Shown here: in pieces, positions 1 through 12,150 of the stretch
Layout: every line of letters starts with the position of its first letter
Numbering within the stretch: the stretch's first letter is position 1
Source of the DNA: Marsupella aquatica
Taxonomy: Eukaryota > Marchantiophyta
DNA: 64,000 bases
Assembly: GCA_973895155.1 (NCBI GenBank)
Contig: OZ316892.1
Span: 19,530,001 to 19,594,000 of the forward strand
Direction: 5' to 3'
Notes under the pieces: generated by a model
The model's input: the letters and a program-made list of their open reading frames with translations, nothing else
Told to the model about the DNA's origin: nothing
The model's database searches: none
Program-made: the position numbers and the translations under genes

Positions 1-49
1 TTGGATGGAGAGACACAAAACAGCCCCCATCGTCTTGTAAAGGCCCCCT

Positions 50-345
50 TGTGGGCGTCACTATGCCCTCACAAACGCTAGCCCCCCTAGAGGACATTCC
101 TGTCCCACTTGCTGATTTGGTTAGGACATTGGATGTGAACCATTAGCTTTTGTCACATATTCCAATGTAGACACCAGTCATTGAGTTTGCACTCATGTAG
201 TGTTTGACACTTTTCTCTTTTTATTTGTCTTTTCTAGGTTTATACTTGCTTTTCTTTTTTCTGGTTATATAGGTGTTTGTTCACTTTGGAACTCGTTTAT
301 TTTCCTTTCATTGTACTTTGTTTTTCCCCGAATTATACATTTGGA
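50..345. repeat. Direct repeat copy A (LTR-like or dispersed repeat)
   Basis: This stretch is a diverged copy of 4560-4862. Shared landmarks are GCTAGCCCCCCTA, GGACATTCCTGTCCCACTTG, the block around TTAGGACATT and the T-rich tail near TTTCATTGTACTTTG. Two same-orientation copies about 4.5 kb apart could be decayed LTRs of one element, but I see no clear TG...CA ends or target-site duplication. Two insertions of one dispersed repeat fit equally well. Confidence 0.6.
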
Positions 346-1395
346 GGTGTTCTTGGCTCCTTAGTATCAAAAACTATAACACAACTAGCCCCCATGACCC
401 ATTCCTTGAAAGTAAATAGATATGAATAAAAATCTTGCACAAAAATTTAATATGCTATTTTGGTTAGTCTTTGCTCCATCCTTGTTTTTTTCCATACGCA
501 TTTCAGTTTTGTCTATATTTAGAGTCAGTGTCACTTTTGTCGATCATTTTGACCTTATTGAACCTTATTATTCCTTTCAAGGACTAAGGGTCTAGATTCT
601 TCACACTAGACCTAGGCTCTTAAGAATAGGCTTCTATTGGCACTTTTATAGTAAGATCTTACGCTTTTTTATGCACTGGTCGCATTCAAAGGCTTCTCTT
701 AGTTTACCTTTTTTATGTATACAAAGTGCTCATCCCTCTACTATCCATGTTATACTATGCTTCTCCCTCTACCATCCATGCTATATCATGCATGCTACAC
801 CATGCAGGGCTCTTCCTTCCACCATCCATGCAATACTATGCTCCTCTCTCTAGCATCCATGTTGTATAATCCATGCATACAGGTCGGGATACAGGTGCTA
901 CATAATAACAAGAGTTTAATTGCAAATATTATATAGTTAATAAAGTAGTGCACAATCAAATCAATGAGGGGAACGAGGAGGCCACTGATAAATAGAGGGA
1001 ACCAGAAGAAAGGGGGAAGGGGGCAAAGAGAGGGATTGGTTGTGGTGGGGTGTTAAGCTTTAAAAGGAAAAAAAATTATAAATCAATAAATCAATCATTC
1101 TCTCTTTGTTATACTTTGGTGGTCAATGACGCCTCTCTTTTCTTGGTTTTTAGAGGTTTCCTTTTGCTCACTTCTTTTAGTTCCTCTTTCTTGGTTTTTA
1201 GGGGTAACTTTCCTTTTGCTCACTTCTTTTGCGTTTGGTTTTGTCCACTTGGGACCTCTCTTGTTTATTCTTTTGTACTCTGTTTGGCCCCTTTTCTGTA
1301 AAAAGTATGTATATATTCTTTTGAGTCATGATGTGTTTTATTCAATGAATGTTTTATTCAATGCAATGAGATCTTTCTAATAAACAAAATCTTTT

Positions 1396-1845
1396 ATTCA
1401 AGCTATCTTTTGCACCCTGATAAACTTTCTCACCTACATCTTTACCACAACAAGGGGCACAACATCATCTATTATGCATTGACATCTTTTGACAAACAAT
1501 ATCTTTTAGTAAATTATAAATCACATGTTTTGCGCAACGATATAATTTACTTTATGACATATTTTATGCAACAACGTCTTTTACTTAATGGCATCTTTTG
1601 CGCAATATATAACATCTTTACTTAACAACATCTTTTGAGAAACCACATATTTCCTTAACAATATCTTTTACTTAACAACATCTGTTACTTTAACAACATA
1701 TTTTGTGCAATGACATATTTTATTAACAACATCTTTTGGGCAACCACATATTTTATTTAATGACACCTTTTGCGTAATGACATCTTTTCATTAAGGACTT
1801 CATTCTTTATATAATGCAACAACAGGTTCTGTGCAACGCACTGGG
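1396..1845. repeat. AT-rich degenerate minisatellite with (A)CATCTTTT core
   Basis: The core (A)CATCTTTT or CATATTTT recurs about every 25-40 bases, joined by TTAACAA or GCGCAATGA-type spacers. The array ends at a unique block beginning GCAACGCACTGGGATTGAAC. A second array with the same core and a near-identical terminal block lies at 32395-32815, so both probably come from one repeat family. Apparent reading frames here are by-products of the repeat. Confidence 0.65.
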
Positions 1846-3615
1846 ATTGAACTTGTACTGTATATAGCAAAGATTGTACATCAAAAAGCAAGCACAATGG
1901 TTACTGAGTTTGTTTTGGTACCTCCTGACTTAGGCACCTTGGATACTAATCATTAGGTCTTGGAACCCAGGAATGAATTTTTATTCAATCAAGGCACTAC
2001 ACAACAGCTCATATAAAAATCCACTAACTGAAAAACCCCAATAAGCTAACAAGTGAATAGCATTACAGTCGGGATTACAGTAAGGACAAGTGAATTGCAT
2101 TACGGTATTAAACCTTTGGAGTAAGTTGCATATATGCATACACAAGGGTACATTTGTTTATGGAACCGTCAAACAATTCCATTTTTTGAACTGATGGCCA
2201 AATCTTGGTCCCGCATATGTTGTATTGTGTAAGCGGACTACAATGAGAGAAGGACAGGATCACATATTATAGTAAGTTTTTAGGGCCTGGGTACATAGAG
2301 ACAGATTTATTCAAAATAGCCCCATTCCATTGCGTAATTGTTGCTGTGGTCGGATTGTACGTAATAGCAAAAGTGTTGGGATAGGAAGAATGTTGTTGCC
2401 AAAGTGTCATTAATGCAGAGAGTTTGTCATTGTGAAAAGTGTTTTCCTTTTGGAAATGTTGTTACTGCACAAATCTGTGTTGTCAAATGGATCCAATTGT
2501 TGTAAAGTACCGTTGATTGTATGCATATACGTCGCTACACAACATTTGTCACTTATCATACACATCCAATCATGGCACGCATCAAATTCCCTTGGGAATC
2601 ACCTAGTGTAAAGCCCATAAAATACATGAGAAGACCATACTCAAATTTTGAAAGAAATAATAAAATTAAAAAATTAAAAACAGCTTGTACCTCTTATTAG
2701 AAAATACCTTGTTCAATGTAATATTTTTGCCAGAATCAGATTTTTAAATGCCTATAGTAAAATCTTTTGATTTTTATAAGTAATTATAGTTCAATAAGAA
2801 TTAAGAAAGCTTCATTTGTTCCCACCCCATTCTAATAACTCAATGAGTGATTCCTCATGGTCAAAATCATACTCAAAATTGATTCAACATCAAAAGATGT
2901 TTTGAGCCATCACAAAGGGATACCTATTCCTTGCAGGCAAAGCCCTACCCACTCTTATAGTACACATACAGAAGCCCTATTTAAACCTTGATAGCATGAA
3001 GTACTACCATACTACTTAAAATGGTGTGACAAACCCGGGGTCCTCACTGTCTTCTTTTCTTCTGACCCATCGCGCACAAAAAAGTTAGGGGTTTTTGTAA
3101 TTCAATTGGGTGGAAGACTTGAAGAATTTTGTTGAAGAAAAATAGGTGTATTTTTTTTAGAATTATAAGAACTAGGAATTTTCCAAAGGGCTAGGGGTTA
3201 AAATAGTATTAAAATCTATTTTTCATAATAAAATTTAGGGTGTTTATTGGGGTGCTTATTACTTGAAAAAGTTTGCACATGAAATGGGACTTTCCTTTGA
3301 ATGAGGCCCCTGGGTGATAAATCAAGGGTTGTTCAATGATGCAAACCCTTATGCAAACAAATTGGGTGAAGACATTCAGTTGAAAAAACTTTGACTACAA
3401 AGTCTGGGCCATGTTCTCAGTGAAAGACATTAGAACTTTGATAGCCAGCAGCACCTTGTGGACCATAGCTGCCCCCACCCAAAAAAAAATTTAAATGGCT
3501 ATTGCTTCTGTTTTGAGGGGCTATTATTGCCCATAATGATCTCTTAACAGTGTGTTAATATAGTAAGAGGCAAAAAAAATTGTTATTTTATTACTAGTAG
3601 TAAAAGTAGATTGAG
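1846..3615. other. Non-coding AT-rich stretch
   Basis: No reading frame with coding character, RNA gene or clear repeat was found. A-rich and T-rich runs are frequent. The DNA looks like decayed intergenic or transposon sequence. Confidence 0.5.
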
Positions 3616-3804
3616 ATGTTTCATAAGAAAGTTAAGCCTAGATGGATTGGCCCTTTTAACTTTCATCTCTTACAAAGGTTGAGGAGGGGTTCCCTCCCAT
3701 TCAGGTTCATTTTCAAGACGCACGGCCCTCACTACCGGATCTTGCAGGTGCATTACCTTCTTTTCAGGAGCTTTTATCCTTGGACCCTCTCCGTCTTTAA
3801 TTAG
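3616..3804 (+). pseudogene. Possible remnant of a retroelement polyprotein tail
   Basis: A 62-codon frame starts with MFHKKVKPRWIGPF. The pattern K-x-x-P-R-W-x-G-P-F resembles the C-terminal tail of Ty3-type integrases. The rest of the frame is not recognisable, and no integrase core, reverse transcriptase or protease is visible nearby. The position between the two direct repeats (50-345 and 4560-4862) is what a decayed LTR element would show. The match is short and may be chance. Nothing else is recognised from 3805 to 4559. Confidence 0.2.
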
Positions 3805-4559
3805 GTTGACCTTGTTGAGCATATGCACACTTTCACCCTCTATAGCATCCTTGCCGAGGCACCTGAAATAGACTGAGCTTTGATTATTTCTTTTAGAGGG
3901 AAAGGAGTTGGAGGGTGGCTTCAGGCCAATCTGACCATCCCTCATTTGTAAATGTCTTCCTAAGAGTTCTTGACCACCATTCATCTTAGTCTAGGGCTAC
4001 CCGCCCTCTTCTTGTAGGTCTACCCACTTCATGCACATGTGGGAAGCCTTGTGATGCCACAAGGGTCCATTTTCTTGGATGCAGTTTGGGAGGTGAAACC
4101 AAAGTTATTCAAAATGTTGTGAGAAATGCTACAGTTCAGGTTCTCTCTGATCTTTGGTATATGTGTGATGGGAGGTGATGCTCAAGCTAGCTACCTGGTC
4201 CTCTACCACAACGATTACGAGTTGATCTGACCATGGTCTGTGATATTGGCGTACTTTGGCAAATGTTGTGGTAGCAAACCCTTTGCGTGGAAACCTCATT
4301 GAAATAGCGGCGGCAACCGCATCCCGGGCGGCCTTGACAAAAGGAGACAACATGTGTCGCTCGAGCTTGATGTGATACCTTCTTCCCCCTTGCAATCTTT
4401 GGGTGTCTTCATTATCAGTTTGATGGGCTTCTTTGACAAGGTGCTCGTCAATTCACGGACGTATGGGTCCCTCTGGACCCCCACTATCCATCTTGACTAA
4501 GCACCATTTCAATGGCCTTACGGCGTGCCCAAGCTGGAGCAATTTATTGTCAATCCCTC

Positions 4560-4862
4560 ATAGCGAGCGCCACTGTGCCTTCGCAGATGCTAGCCCCCCT
4601 AAAGGACATTCCTGTCCCACTTGCTGATTAAGTTAGGACATTTGATGTGGCCCATTAGCTCTTGTCACATTTCCAATCATGTGTACACTAGTCCTTGAGT
4701 TCGCACTCATGTTGTGTTTGATGCTTTTCCCTTTATCTTCTTCCTATTTAGGATTGCACTTGCTTTCTTTTTCCTTGTTTGGTGTTTGTCCTCTTCAAAC
4801 CTCTTTTTCTTTCCTTTCATTGTACTTTGTTTTTTCCTGGTTCATAAATTTTGGTTGAAGTT
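4560..4862. repeat. Direct repeat copy B (LTR-like or dispersed repeat)
   Basis: Second copy of the repeat at 50-345, same orientation, with substitutions and small indels throughout. The level of divergence means it is old. The 4863-5588 stretch after it holds no feature I can support. Confidence 0.6.
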
Positions 4863-5588
4863 TACTACTATTGAGGAGTTTGTTTTGCCCATCTCCATGG
4901 AATGTGACATGCTCCTTCACTTGATTTACATCCAAATTCACACCTCCTGGCTATCTTTGGAAGGAGTTTTGAGAAGTACTCCAAGATTAGTTTTTCCAGT
5001 GTCCTGATAAACTGTAAAATGTTGGTTTTTAACAGATTTGTGCATTTATTAGGACAAATTTTTGGATCTCTGTTCAAGCCCAAAGTTTTCCGGCATGTAC
5101 TTTGATGTCCAATCTATTACCTGAAAACTTTCAGATTTTTTGAGATCATTTACTCCATTGCCAATTATTAAATATTATTTGCCAAGGGATGCTTCATTTT
5201 TGTGAAAGATGCCCAGAGTACTTAGGGCACCAACGTACCACTTAGGGGAAGGGGTCACATTTTAGTTAAACTTTAAGAAGTGCTATCCAAGCATTTTTTG
5301 ATGTTTTGAGTCAATCCATCTCAATTTTGGAAATTTATGGGGGGCCTTCATAGCAAACCCCTCGGTCAATCCATGCTTAACATTAGTTTTTCATAATGCT
5401 CCCATCCAAATATGGACTCTGTACCAGGAATTACAAAGAGAAAACTCACGAAGGCAATGAAGGGTTTGAAAGGGTCACCAACTGATCACAATCAGGGAAA
5501 CACTTGGTTCACCAGAATACCCCTCTGGTTCCATTCAATCGTCTGAGGACCTCCTCCCCCTTCCCAGATAGAAAGGCAAAGGCTTAGG

Positions 5589-5768
5589 ATGGCTGCGTGG
5601 AATCTAGCTGACCGTGTTGAGAATCTCAGAGATGGTAGGCCATCGAAGAAGATCTTTTTACTCCCCCCAAAAAGAATGGCATGCAAAGGTGTAATGGAAT
5701 CAAAGCTGTCACCAAATCAGAGGCTACTCAGAGCCTCTCCTTCAATCGCGCCAATTGATCAACCTTGA
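5589..5768 (+). CDS. Hypothetical small open reading frame, 59 aa
   Basis: The frame begins MAAWNLADRVENLRDG and continues with FLLPPKRMACKGVM and a Ser/Pro-containing end. It has a balanced composition unlike the low-complexity frames around it, and it stays open upstream to a pyrimidine-rich CCCCTTCCCAG that could be a splice acceptor. I do not recognise a family. It could be an exon of an unseen gene, a pseudogene piece or a chance frame. The 5769-6293 stretch after it is probably the promoter and leader of the next gene. Confidence 0.2.
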   Translation: MAAWNLADRVENLRDGRPSKKIFLLPPKRMACKGVMESKLSPNQRLLRASPSIAPIDQP

Positions 5769-6293
5769 AACGCCAGAGGTACTTCAAATCTCTGGAAATC
5801 TAGTCAAGTGTACTCTTGAGTCTAAATCTGTACCCCGTCAAACCACTCTAAGTAAATCTTGCCTGGCTTAACCTCTTGAAAGTGAATGGTCTGTCTGAAA
5901 CGTCCACAAAAAGAGGTGTAGTAGCGGCTTCCCAATCCTCTGCAAGCAGAGCTCACAATTTTGCAGTTGTGGGTCTCTCTCTGTCTGTGATATGGACTCC
6001 TCCGTAGAGAGTTTCGGGAGTCACTGACGACGTGGGTGTCTGATTCCATTCCGGCACTTCTGTCTTTCGCTTTGTGAAACAAACGAGAGCAGTGAGGGTT
6101 GGACACCTTCTTGATCTCGAGAGGTGGGTACTTCAGTAGTGAAATTGAGGCAGGGAATTGGACAATTAGGGAGTTGATGAGGCAGTGAATTGATCGGCTG
6201 AAGAGGTCGGCGACACTTGCTGTCTGAATCAGCTGTGTGGCTGGCCCAGAGGGGCGGCGAGCAAACTGAGAAGGTGTAACTGTTGGTGCAAGG

Positions 6294-9200
6294 ATGGCAC
6301 TCCACGTTTTGTCGTCTGCCTCATTGACTCTACCAGTGCAATTGGCTGCTCCTCCGTTCTGTAAGGGAAGGCAGCCTCACAATATTGGAATATGTTCGTC
6401 CGGCTGGTGTTTCCAGTAAGTTCCTCCTTCACGTTTCCTTGTATTTCTCTCTCTGTGAATAGACACCATTTACTCTGGAATTTTGGGCTGATAGATATGC
6501 TAATCTTTGGATTGATGATGCCATCAACAATCTGATGTTTTGTGTAGAAAATTACGCAGAGCGAGATGCTCTGCCACCAGCGAGAAGTCCGGAAATCGGA
6601 GTGGCGAGGCTCCCAAAACCACTCTTCCAATTCGTGATTTCTATCAACTTCTTGGCGTTCCTGTCGAGGCCACTTCAGGGGACATTCGTCAGGCTTATAG
6701 GAACCTTCAGAAGCAACATCATCCAGACATTGCCGGAAAGAAGGTCTGTAAATTTTTTCTTACACATGCACCTTTAGAAGAAACATCATCCAGACATTGC
6801 CGGAAAGAATTTCTGCAATTCTTTTCTTATCCATGCACCCAACTTCCCATTGGTGATCTTCGGGTCACATTCCTTTGTTCTTCTCACTCTCTTCTAGGTC
6901 TTGCAGTAGTTGCATGCATGTTCTCTGGGATGTATTAAGCTCTGCTTCCAGGCACGTCGTTATGTAACTATCCTGTAGTATGAGAACTTAGAGTTTGGGG
7001 AATTTTTTCGTACGATTGACTGACTAACTGATTTACTTTAAAAAGATTACGGTATCTTACTTGACATTGGCAAGACAGTTGAGACTCGAATGGAATGTTT
7101 CCCTGGTACGTTACATTTGTCAATGTCGATTTTCTGACGTACGTTAGCATTGTTACCCTGGAGCAGGGACATGCAATGACATTGTTATTGAATGAAGCTT
7201 ATCAGACTCTCATGGATGAGAATCTGAGGACTGCATACAACACGGCTCATTCCTACAAACAGTCCATGCAGGGAGCAGGCTATAAGACCTTTACCGGTTC
7301 CCCATACAGCACGTGGGTTGGTCCTGATCGCCCGCAAGGCGTGTTTGTGGATGAAAACGTCTGTGTCGGTATGGCTGAAGCTCATTATAACCATTATCCA
7401 TAACCTAAGGGTTTTGCTTCAATTTCTGTCACTTCTGGCACTTAGTCAGGTTGCACCTTCGGGTACATGCCCCGTTCAGGGATCTACAATATTCAGAAGC
7501 AGTCCTGTCAGACATGATTATAATTGTTAGGATCTCGTACCATCCAAACTTCTGCTGAGAAATTGAGACTTAATAGACGGGTTACGTACTTATAGCTCTT
7601 TCCTGCACTAGTAGATTTGGCTTCTCGTAAAACTTAAACTAGGTTGCCCCAGTAAAATATTCTGTCTCACGAGAGTATCATTCCAAGCTCATATTCAGTC
7701 TTAAGTCTTCTTGCAGGGTGCCGTGAATGTGTTCATGTTGCATCGAAGACCTTCACAATGGATGAAAACACAGGTTGCGCTAGGGTGAAAGCACAATGGG
7801 CAGATCCTGAGCTTGTGGTGAAAGTAAGTATTTGGAATATTTAGTAGCGAATCTTGGGTACGGTACAAGTTTCATTTTGAAAGATCCCAAAATTAAGGTT
7901 CATAATGGCAATCTGATTCCGAAACTCAGTCTTCTGATCTGTAGATGGCGAGGGAGGTGTGCCCTGTGAACTGTATCCACTTGGTAGAGCGTGAAGACCT
8001 AGCCTTTCTGGAATATCTCATACGCCCACAACTGAAACCAAGCAATGGAATATACGGTGGGGGCTGGGAACGTCCTCGCAACGTTTTCATGGCTGCGGCC
8101 ACTCTTAAACGCCAGGCAGAGGAGAAGAAGGCTACAGCTGGTTTGTCTTTCTGTTATAGACTCACAAGTGTAATGAATCAGAAGAAAAGCTTGCAACTCG
8201 CTTGAATGCTGTAAATGTTGTCTAATTTTCCTTTTTTTCTCAGTAAGAGTTGACATCACTAATCACCTCACCTCTGGAATTTTGGAGAATGGTGAATTTT
8301 AAAAATCAAGCTTGAAATCCTCTTCAAGCTCTCGATAAACTCGATTATCTGACTTTTAGTTGTGATGGCAGCATCTTCAGTAGGTCAGGAAACACCTGCC
8401 CAGATGAGGGCTCGTGTAGCAGCAGAGCTTCAGCTCCGCATGGGTCCATTATGGAATCTTTGGTCCTGGGCAGGTCAGCCCTCTGCAAACGAATGGTGGT
8501 TCAAGGACAGTCCTCAGTCCGGGAATGAATGGTCTTGGAAGGGCCTCTTTGGGCGATCGAGCACATCAGACTTGCTAGTCCTTCCCGTCAGCAAAGAAAA
8601 CGTCTCCAAGGTGGGTAATCTTTCTTCAGTGTGGGATCAAGATTCTTTCTTGCATTGTGAATCACTATACATTCAAAATGCTCTATTACGTGCCTTGTAG
8701 TGGATTGGTGCTCTCTCCACTATGTGGCTGGGTACTGCTTCATTTGAACAGTTTACTAATATCAAAATCTGCACCACGAAATCTAGTATTTGAGGTATCG
8801 CTGTTCGTTAGAGTCGTTTCATTTCCGTTCACTTCAGCGACTCTCGATGTGAACTCCAAATTCCAGTACCCGCAATACAAGTGCCATAACAAGGCTGAAA
8901 ATCTTTTAATGTGGCACGGTAAGTGTTAAGGTCCAAATGATCTGTCAACCTATTTGATTATGTTTATACAAGCAAATTGTGGAAGTATTCCATATTGTTC
9001 CCCACTCTCATCCTGTGTGATGTAACATGTACATTCAGACTATTGCAGGCGTTCAGGAGTGGGCGTCTACATTTGCATCGTCCAGCGAACTTCCACTGCC
9101 AATGCCCTTTCGTACAGACAACCTTCCCAACGGTGTTCAGCTGACTCTCATCAGTGCCAGCAACGGGACAATTTCCTCTGTGGGGAGTCTAGTGGTGACA

Positions 9201-9416
9201 GTTGAAGAAACTTCCGCATCTGAAAAGGTTGCACTGGGAGAGCCCTACGATGCTGAAGCAGATGAGCAAGACAAGGAGAGCTACTTTCGAGTGAGGAGAG
9301 AGGGCACAACTGGCACTGGAGCCCTGCCAGGGGAGGGTCGCATTGTGAAAGCTCTGAAGGACGCTGTCTTGGGCCGTGATGCCGCCTACAATGCCTACCG
9401 TTTGCATCGCCAGTAG
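6294..9416 (+). CDS. Chloroplast J-domain protein with 4Fe-4S ferredoxin domain (DJC76/77 type)
   Basis: Seven exons: 6294-6415, 6548-6743, 7167-7368, 7717-7823, 7945-8140, 8360-8610 and 9039-9416; all introns are GT-AG and phases join, giving 483 aa. The start at 6294 opens a Ser/Leu/Ala-rich plastid-transit-like leader (MALHVLSSASLTLPVQL). The J domain spans about residues 71-130 with HPD at 99-101, so the protein should stimulate an HSP70 ATPase. A ferredoxin-like domain follows: cysteines 172, 175 and 178 (CVGCREC) and 215 and 219 (CPVNC) can hold a 4Fe-4S cluster. This J-plus-ferredoxin order is known from the plant DJC76/77/82 group, linked to chloroplast redox and thylakoid function. 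The C-terminal ~250 residues are the family's conserved but uncharacterised tail. The 8611-9038 intron could hide a small exon I did not see. Plastid location is inferred. Confidence 0.9.
6708..6838 (+). repeat. Tandem duplication of an HPD-encoding exon end inside intron 2
   Basis: Bases 6708-6777, spanning the end of exon 2 and the first bases of intron 2, are repeated at 6779-6838. Both hold the block CATCATCCAGACATTGCCGG, which encodes HHPDIAG. In the second copy the donor AAG/GTCTGT has become AATTTCTGC, so the GT is lost and the copy should be removed with the intron. Confidence 0.85.
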
Positions 9417-10239
9417 AGTCTTCCATCTCGACTCTGAGTTGTTCTCCTACCTACCTTCGAATCCCCTGTGGCTAGAACCTTTGAATTAAAGGAGAATTTG
9501 ACTAGAACAGGAGAGTTGATGGGTACCCTAATCTGTCGACATATCACGAGACGACAAGCACTGCAGTCTCTCGCAGTCACATAGTTTCCTTACCGATCGT
9601 GTAATATAAACAGTTTGTTATGTAGCCCTGCTGGAAACTGCTGGGTCATTGGAATCCTAATTTCTAATTAGTTCCTAGAAGCCATTTACAACGATACGCA
9701 GAAGAGAAAACAGTGGTGAATATTTTACTTTCCACGTTGTCTAGGATGGTAACTTACGTTGGTCTTGACGCGGAGATTTGTGGAACGAATCACCCGTGAA
9801 GGGTTTGGACATTTCAACAACTTGGAGCCCATTGTCAATGAATCCAAATGATGTGGGTCAATTGCTGGAGTTAGTTCAAAGTTTTGCTCGCAGAGAGGTA
9901 TTTTTTTGTGCGATGACCAACAGACCGTATTTGGTTTGTGGTGTGACGATAGACTGATGATCGATGACATGTCTCTCTCATCACTGACTGGAGTAGTCGT
10001 CGTTTTTCACAACATTCATTAGTCAGGTCTCAGCCAACTAAATCGAATACCACAAACTGGTTGAAAGTCTAGACATCATGGTCCCGCTGGATGGAAATGT
10101 GTTTGGCGGACTCCTATTCTCCATACAACAAGCGAAGGGTGAGGAAAATGCTGAGAAGTTAAACCGAAATTTCTTGACCACGCAGAAACTGATACACATC
10201 GTCACACTATTAAACCGTCCTCGAAGAAATAACCCTGGG
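9417..10239. other. 3' flank of the J-domain gene, no gene seen
   Basis: Probably holds the 3' untranslated region of the J-domain gene (AT-rich run with GTAATATAAACAG near 9600). Short frames on both strands show no coding character. Confidence 0.45.
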
Positions 10240-10680
10240 TTATATACACCGTGCCTTTCTGAAGAGTCTGACCTTCCAAAAACAGCAAAGAATTACTTCT
10301 AGAAATTGGGGTTTCCGAAGTGGAATTTCGAGAGCAGACATGTGTAAGCGCATTCCCTCTCCCATATCGTGGTTTTCATTTGCTGTGCGAGGTGTGATGA
10401 AGACAATTTCTGTAAGTGATGGTTGAAGCGAAGCAGCAGCTACAAGATTTTCCGATAACAAAGGATTGACGTATTCGAAAGAGACCGACTTTGCATTGGC
10501 ACGACATCTCTGCCAGAACTCCTCATCGGTCGATTGACAAGTTGGCCCACAGGTGATTGCGCTATTCTCGTAATTGAAGAGTGAAGGCAACAGTCCGGAT
10601 CGACCGACCCCTTGCAGTGATACGTGATTGAAAATGACTTTGTGAGAAATTAGCACGTTTCTATTCGAGAAAGGCAGCAT
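10240..10680 (-). CDS. Hypothetical open reading frame, 146 aa
   Basis: An uninterrupted minus-strand frame from an ATG at 10680, with balanced amino-acid composition and several Cys and Trp residues (TCGPTCQSTDEEFWQRC near the middle). I recognise no domain. No introns, signal peptide or partner is evident. It might be a fragment of a larger gene or transposon. Nothing else is supported from 10681 to 11000. Confidence 0.25.
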   Translation of the reverse strand: MLPFSNRNVLISHKVIFNHVSLQGVGRSGLLPSLFNYENSAITCGPTCQSTDEEFWQRCRANAKSVSFEYVNPLLSENLVAAASLQPSLTEIVFITPRTANENHDMGEGMRLHMSALEIPLRKPQFLEVILCCFWKVRLFRKARCI

Positions 10681-11008
10681 CTTGGTAAATTTGGTTCCAC
10701 GAATGTCTCCCAGCGACCAAGAACTGTATTCACCAATACAGGGAGACGAAGGTTTGACGACCGGTGCTAGGCACGAAGTTGGTGACTAACCGTGTTGTAT
10801 GCAGACACGGAATATTTGTCAGCATTTACAAATCCAGTACCGTATGTTGTAGGATTTAGGGCTTTACCCATAGCCTCCCACCGTAATAAGACCTGGACCA
10901 AGGATTGAACGGTCTGACTACATAGCTTGAGAATCTTGATCAAACCTCCAAGACTGTAGGAGATGCGGATGATGATGCTCCGTAGTGATCGTTGAAATCA
11001 GGCTAAGA

Positions 11009-11160
11009 TGGAGGAGAAGAGCCAGGAAGATCAGCCAGCGTCCTAAGTCATCAGTCTGAGATAGAGGAGAGCCAGGAGGATCAGCTCGCATCCCAAGTCA
11101 TCAGTCAGAGACAGAGGCAAACACCCAGGAGGATCAACCATCATCCCAAATCATCAGTCA
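11009..11160. repeat. Tandem repeat, three units of about 50 bp
   Basis: Three diverged units each contain AGCCAGGA(A/G)GATCAGC or a close variant, followed by CC(A/T)AAGTCATCAGTC. The array ends about 55 bp before the TATA-like box of the next gene, so it lies in or beside that promoter. Confidence 0.8.
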
Positions 11161-11213
11161 ATGGCGCCTCCTCTCCTGAAGTTAGCAGCCGGCTGGCATG
11201 TTGGTTCTTCTCT

Positions 11214-11224
11214 TTGTATTTAAG
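11214..11224 (+). promoter_or_regulatory. TATA-like box of the coiled-coil protein gene
   Basis: The sequence TGTATTTAAGC lies about 140 bp before the ATG at 11359, a distance that fits a TATA box plus a short leader. No other AT-rich box is as well placed. Confidence 0.45.
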
Positions 11225-11358
11225 CCGAACATGGAGTGGAGCATCGACATTCCCCTCAGTATTGCGCTCGACTATATCTTCGGTCGTCGGTCTTTGGCTG
11301 AGAGCTTGGCTGAGAACCTTTCACAACGTATAGGATCCAGGCCCCTTCCGCGTTCGTG

Positions 11359-12150
11359 ATGGATGACCAAGCGAATACTAGCTGCCAGTCACTGGCAAAG
11401 TCCTTGTGCTCCACATCTCAACGGAAGGTAACAACTGAACCCAGCTGCAGCTCTGACATAGGCACACTACTCCCTTCCGAATTGTCACAATGTCACTCCC
11501 ACACAAACACACTATCACCCTCACAGTTGTTAAGTTCCAGCTCCGACATAGTCACACTATCAGATCATCTTGCTGCGGAGAGGAAGGCTTGGGAACGAAA
11601 ATTCGCAGAAGAAAGGAATCTTCGTGAAGCAAGGCCAAAGTCCCCGGGCTCTACGTCTCAACGGAAGGTGGTAACACCTGAAAGCAGCTGCAACTCTGAC
11701 AAAAGCACACTATCACCTTCCGAATTGTCACAATGCAGCTCCGAATTAGGCACAGTATCACCTTCCGAATGGTCACGAGAAGATTCTCATGCACGTTCAT
11801 ACTGTCGGTCGATTTGGATGCCCTGTTGGATGCGCGAAGACCAGTTGGACCCACAGTTGATGATCGACGAGCTCAAGGAACACTTCGACGAGGAACTCTC
11901 CAAACAGCGCTCTGCATTGGAGGGGGAGAGGAAACTACGTGAAGATCAATTTGCTGCGGAGAGGATTGCACGGGAACGGGAATTCGCAGAACAAACGAAG
12001 GTTCGTGACGCAGAGCTCACAGCCGCAAAAAAGGCCATCGAGGCCGCCAGTTACAGATTGAATCTCGCTATACTCTCAATTGGCGCTGTCCTCACACTTT
12101 TCGTCGTATTACTTGTTCTTATATTCTCAGTTCTCGCCGAGATCTTTTAA
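11359..12150 (+). CDS. Intronless coiled-coil protein with C-terminal membrane anchor and internal repeats, 263 aa
   Basis: Single exon. The start at 11359 (MDDQANTSC) is the first ATG of the frame. Residues ~15-140 are Ser/Thr/Cys-rich and hold two copies of a module reading roughly STSQRKV-(V)T-x-SC-x-SD-x-x-TL-x-PSELSQC (DNA ~11413-11496 and ~11651-11732), plus shorter copies. A charged module, LAAERKAWERKFAEERNLREA-like, appears near residue 75 and again near residue 200 as FAAERIAREREFAE; the second lies in a predicted coiled coil (~165-230). The last ~30 residues are hydrophobic (LNLAILSIGAVLTLFVVLLV) and end three residues after the stretch, which is the layout of a tail-anchored protein facing the cytosol. 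I recognise no family. Membrane anchoring and self-association are inferred. Confidence 0.7.
   Translation: MDDQANTSCQSLAKSLCSTSQRKVTTEPSCSSDIGTLLPSELSQCHSHTNTLSPSQLLSSSSDIVTLSDHLAAERKAWERKFAEERNLREARPKSPGSTSQRKVVTPESSCNSDKSTLSPSELSQCSSELGTVSPSEWSREDSHARSYCRSIWMPCWMREDQLDPQLMIDELKEHFDEELSKQRSALEGERKLREDQFAAERIAREREFAEQTKVRDAELTAAKKAIEAASYRLNLAILSIGAVLTLFVVLLVLIFSVLAEIF

Noticed and set aside
1050-1625. Phe/Leu-rich frames of 70-84 codons
   Set aside because: T-rich low-complexity DNA gives hydrophobic frames; no start context, introns or family signs.
6540-6938. J-domain gene starting with the frame at 6540
   Set aside because: No ATG in that frame after the stop at 6516. The exon at 6294-6415 supplies a start, transit-like leader and the right phase.
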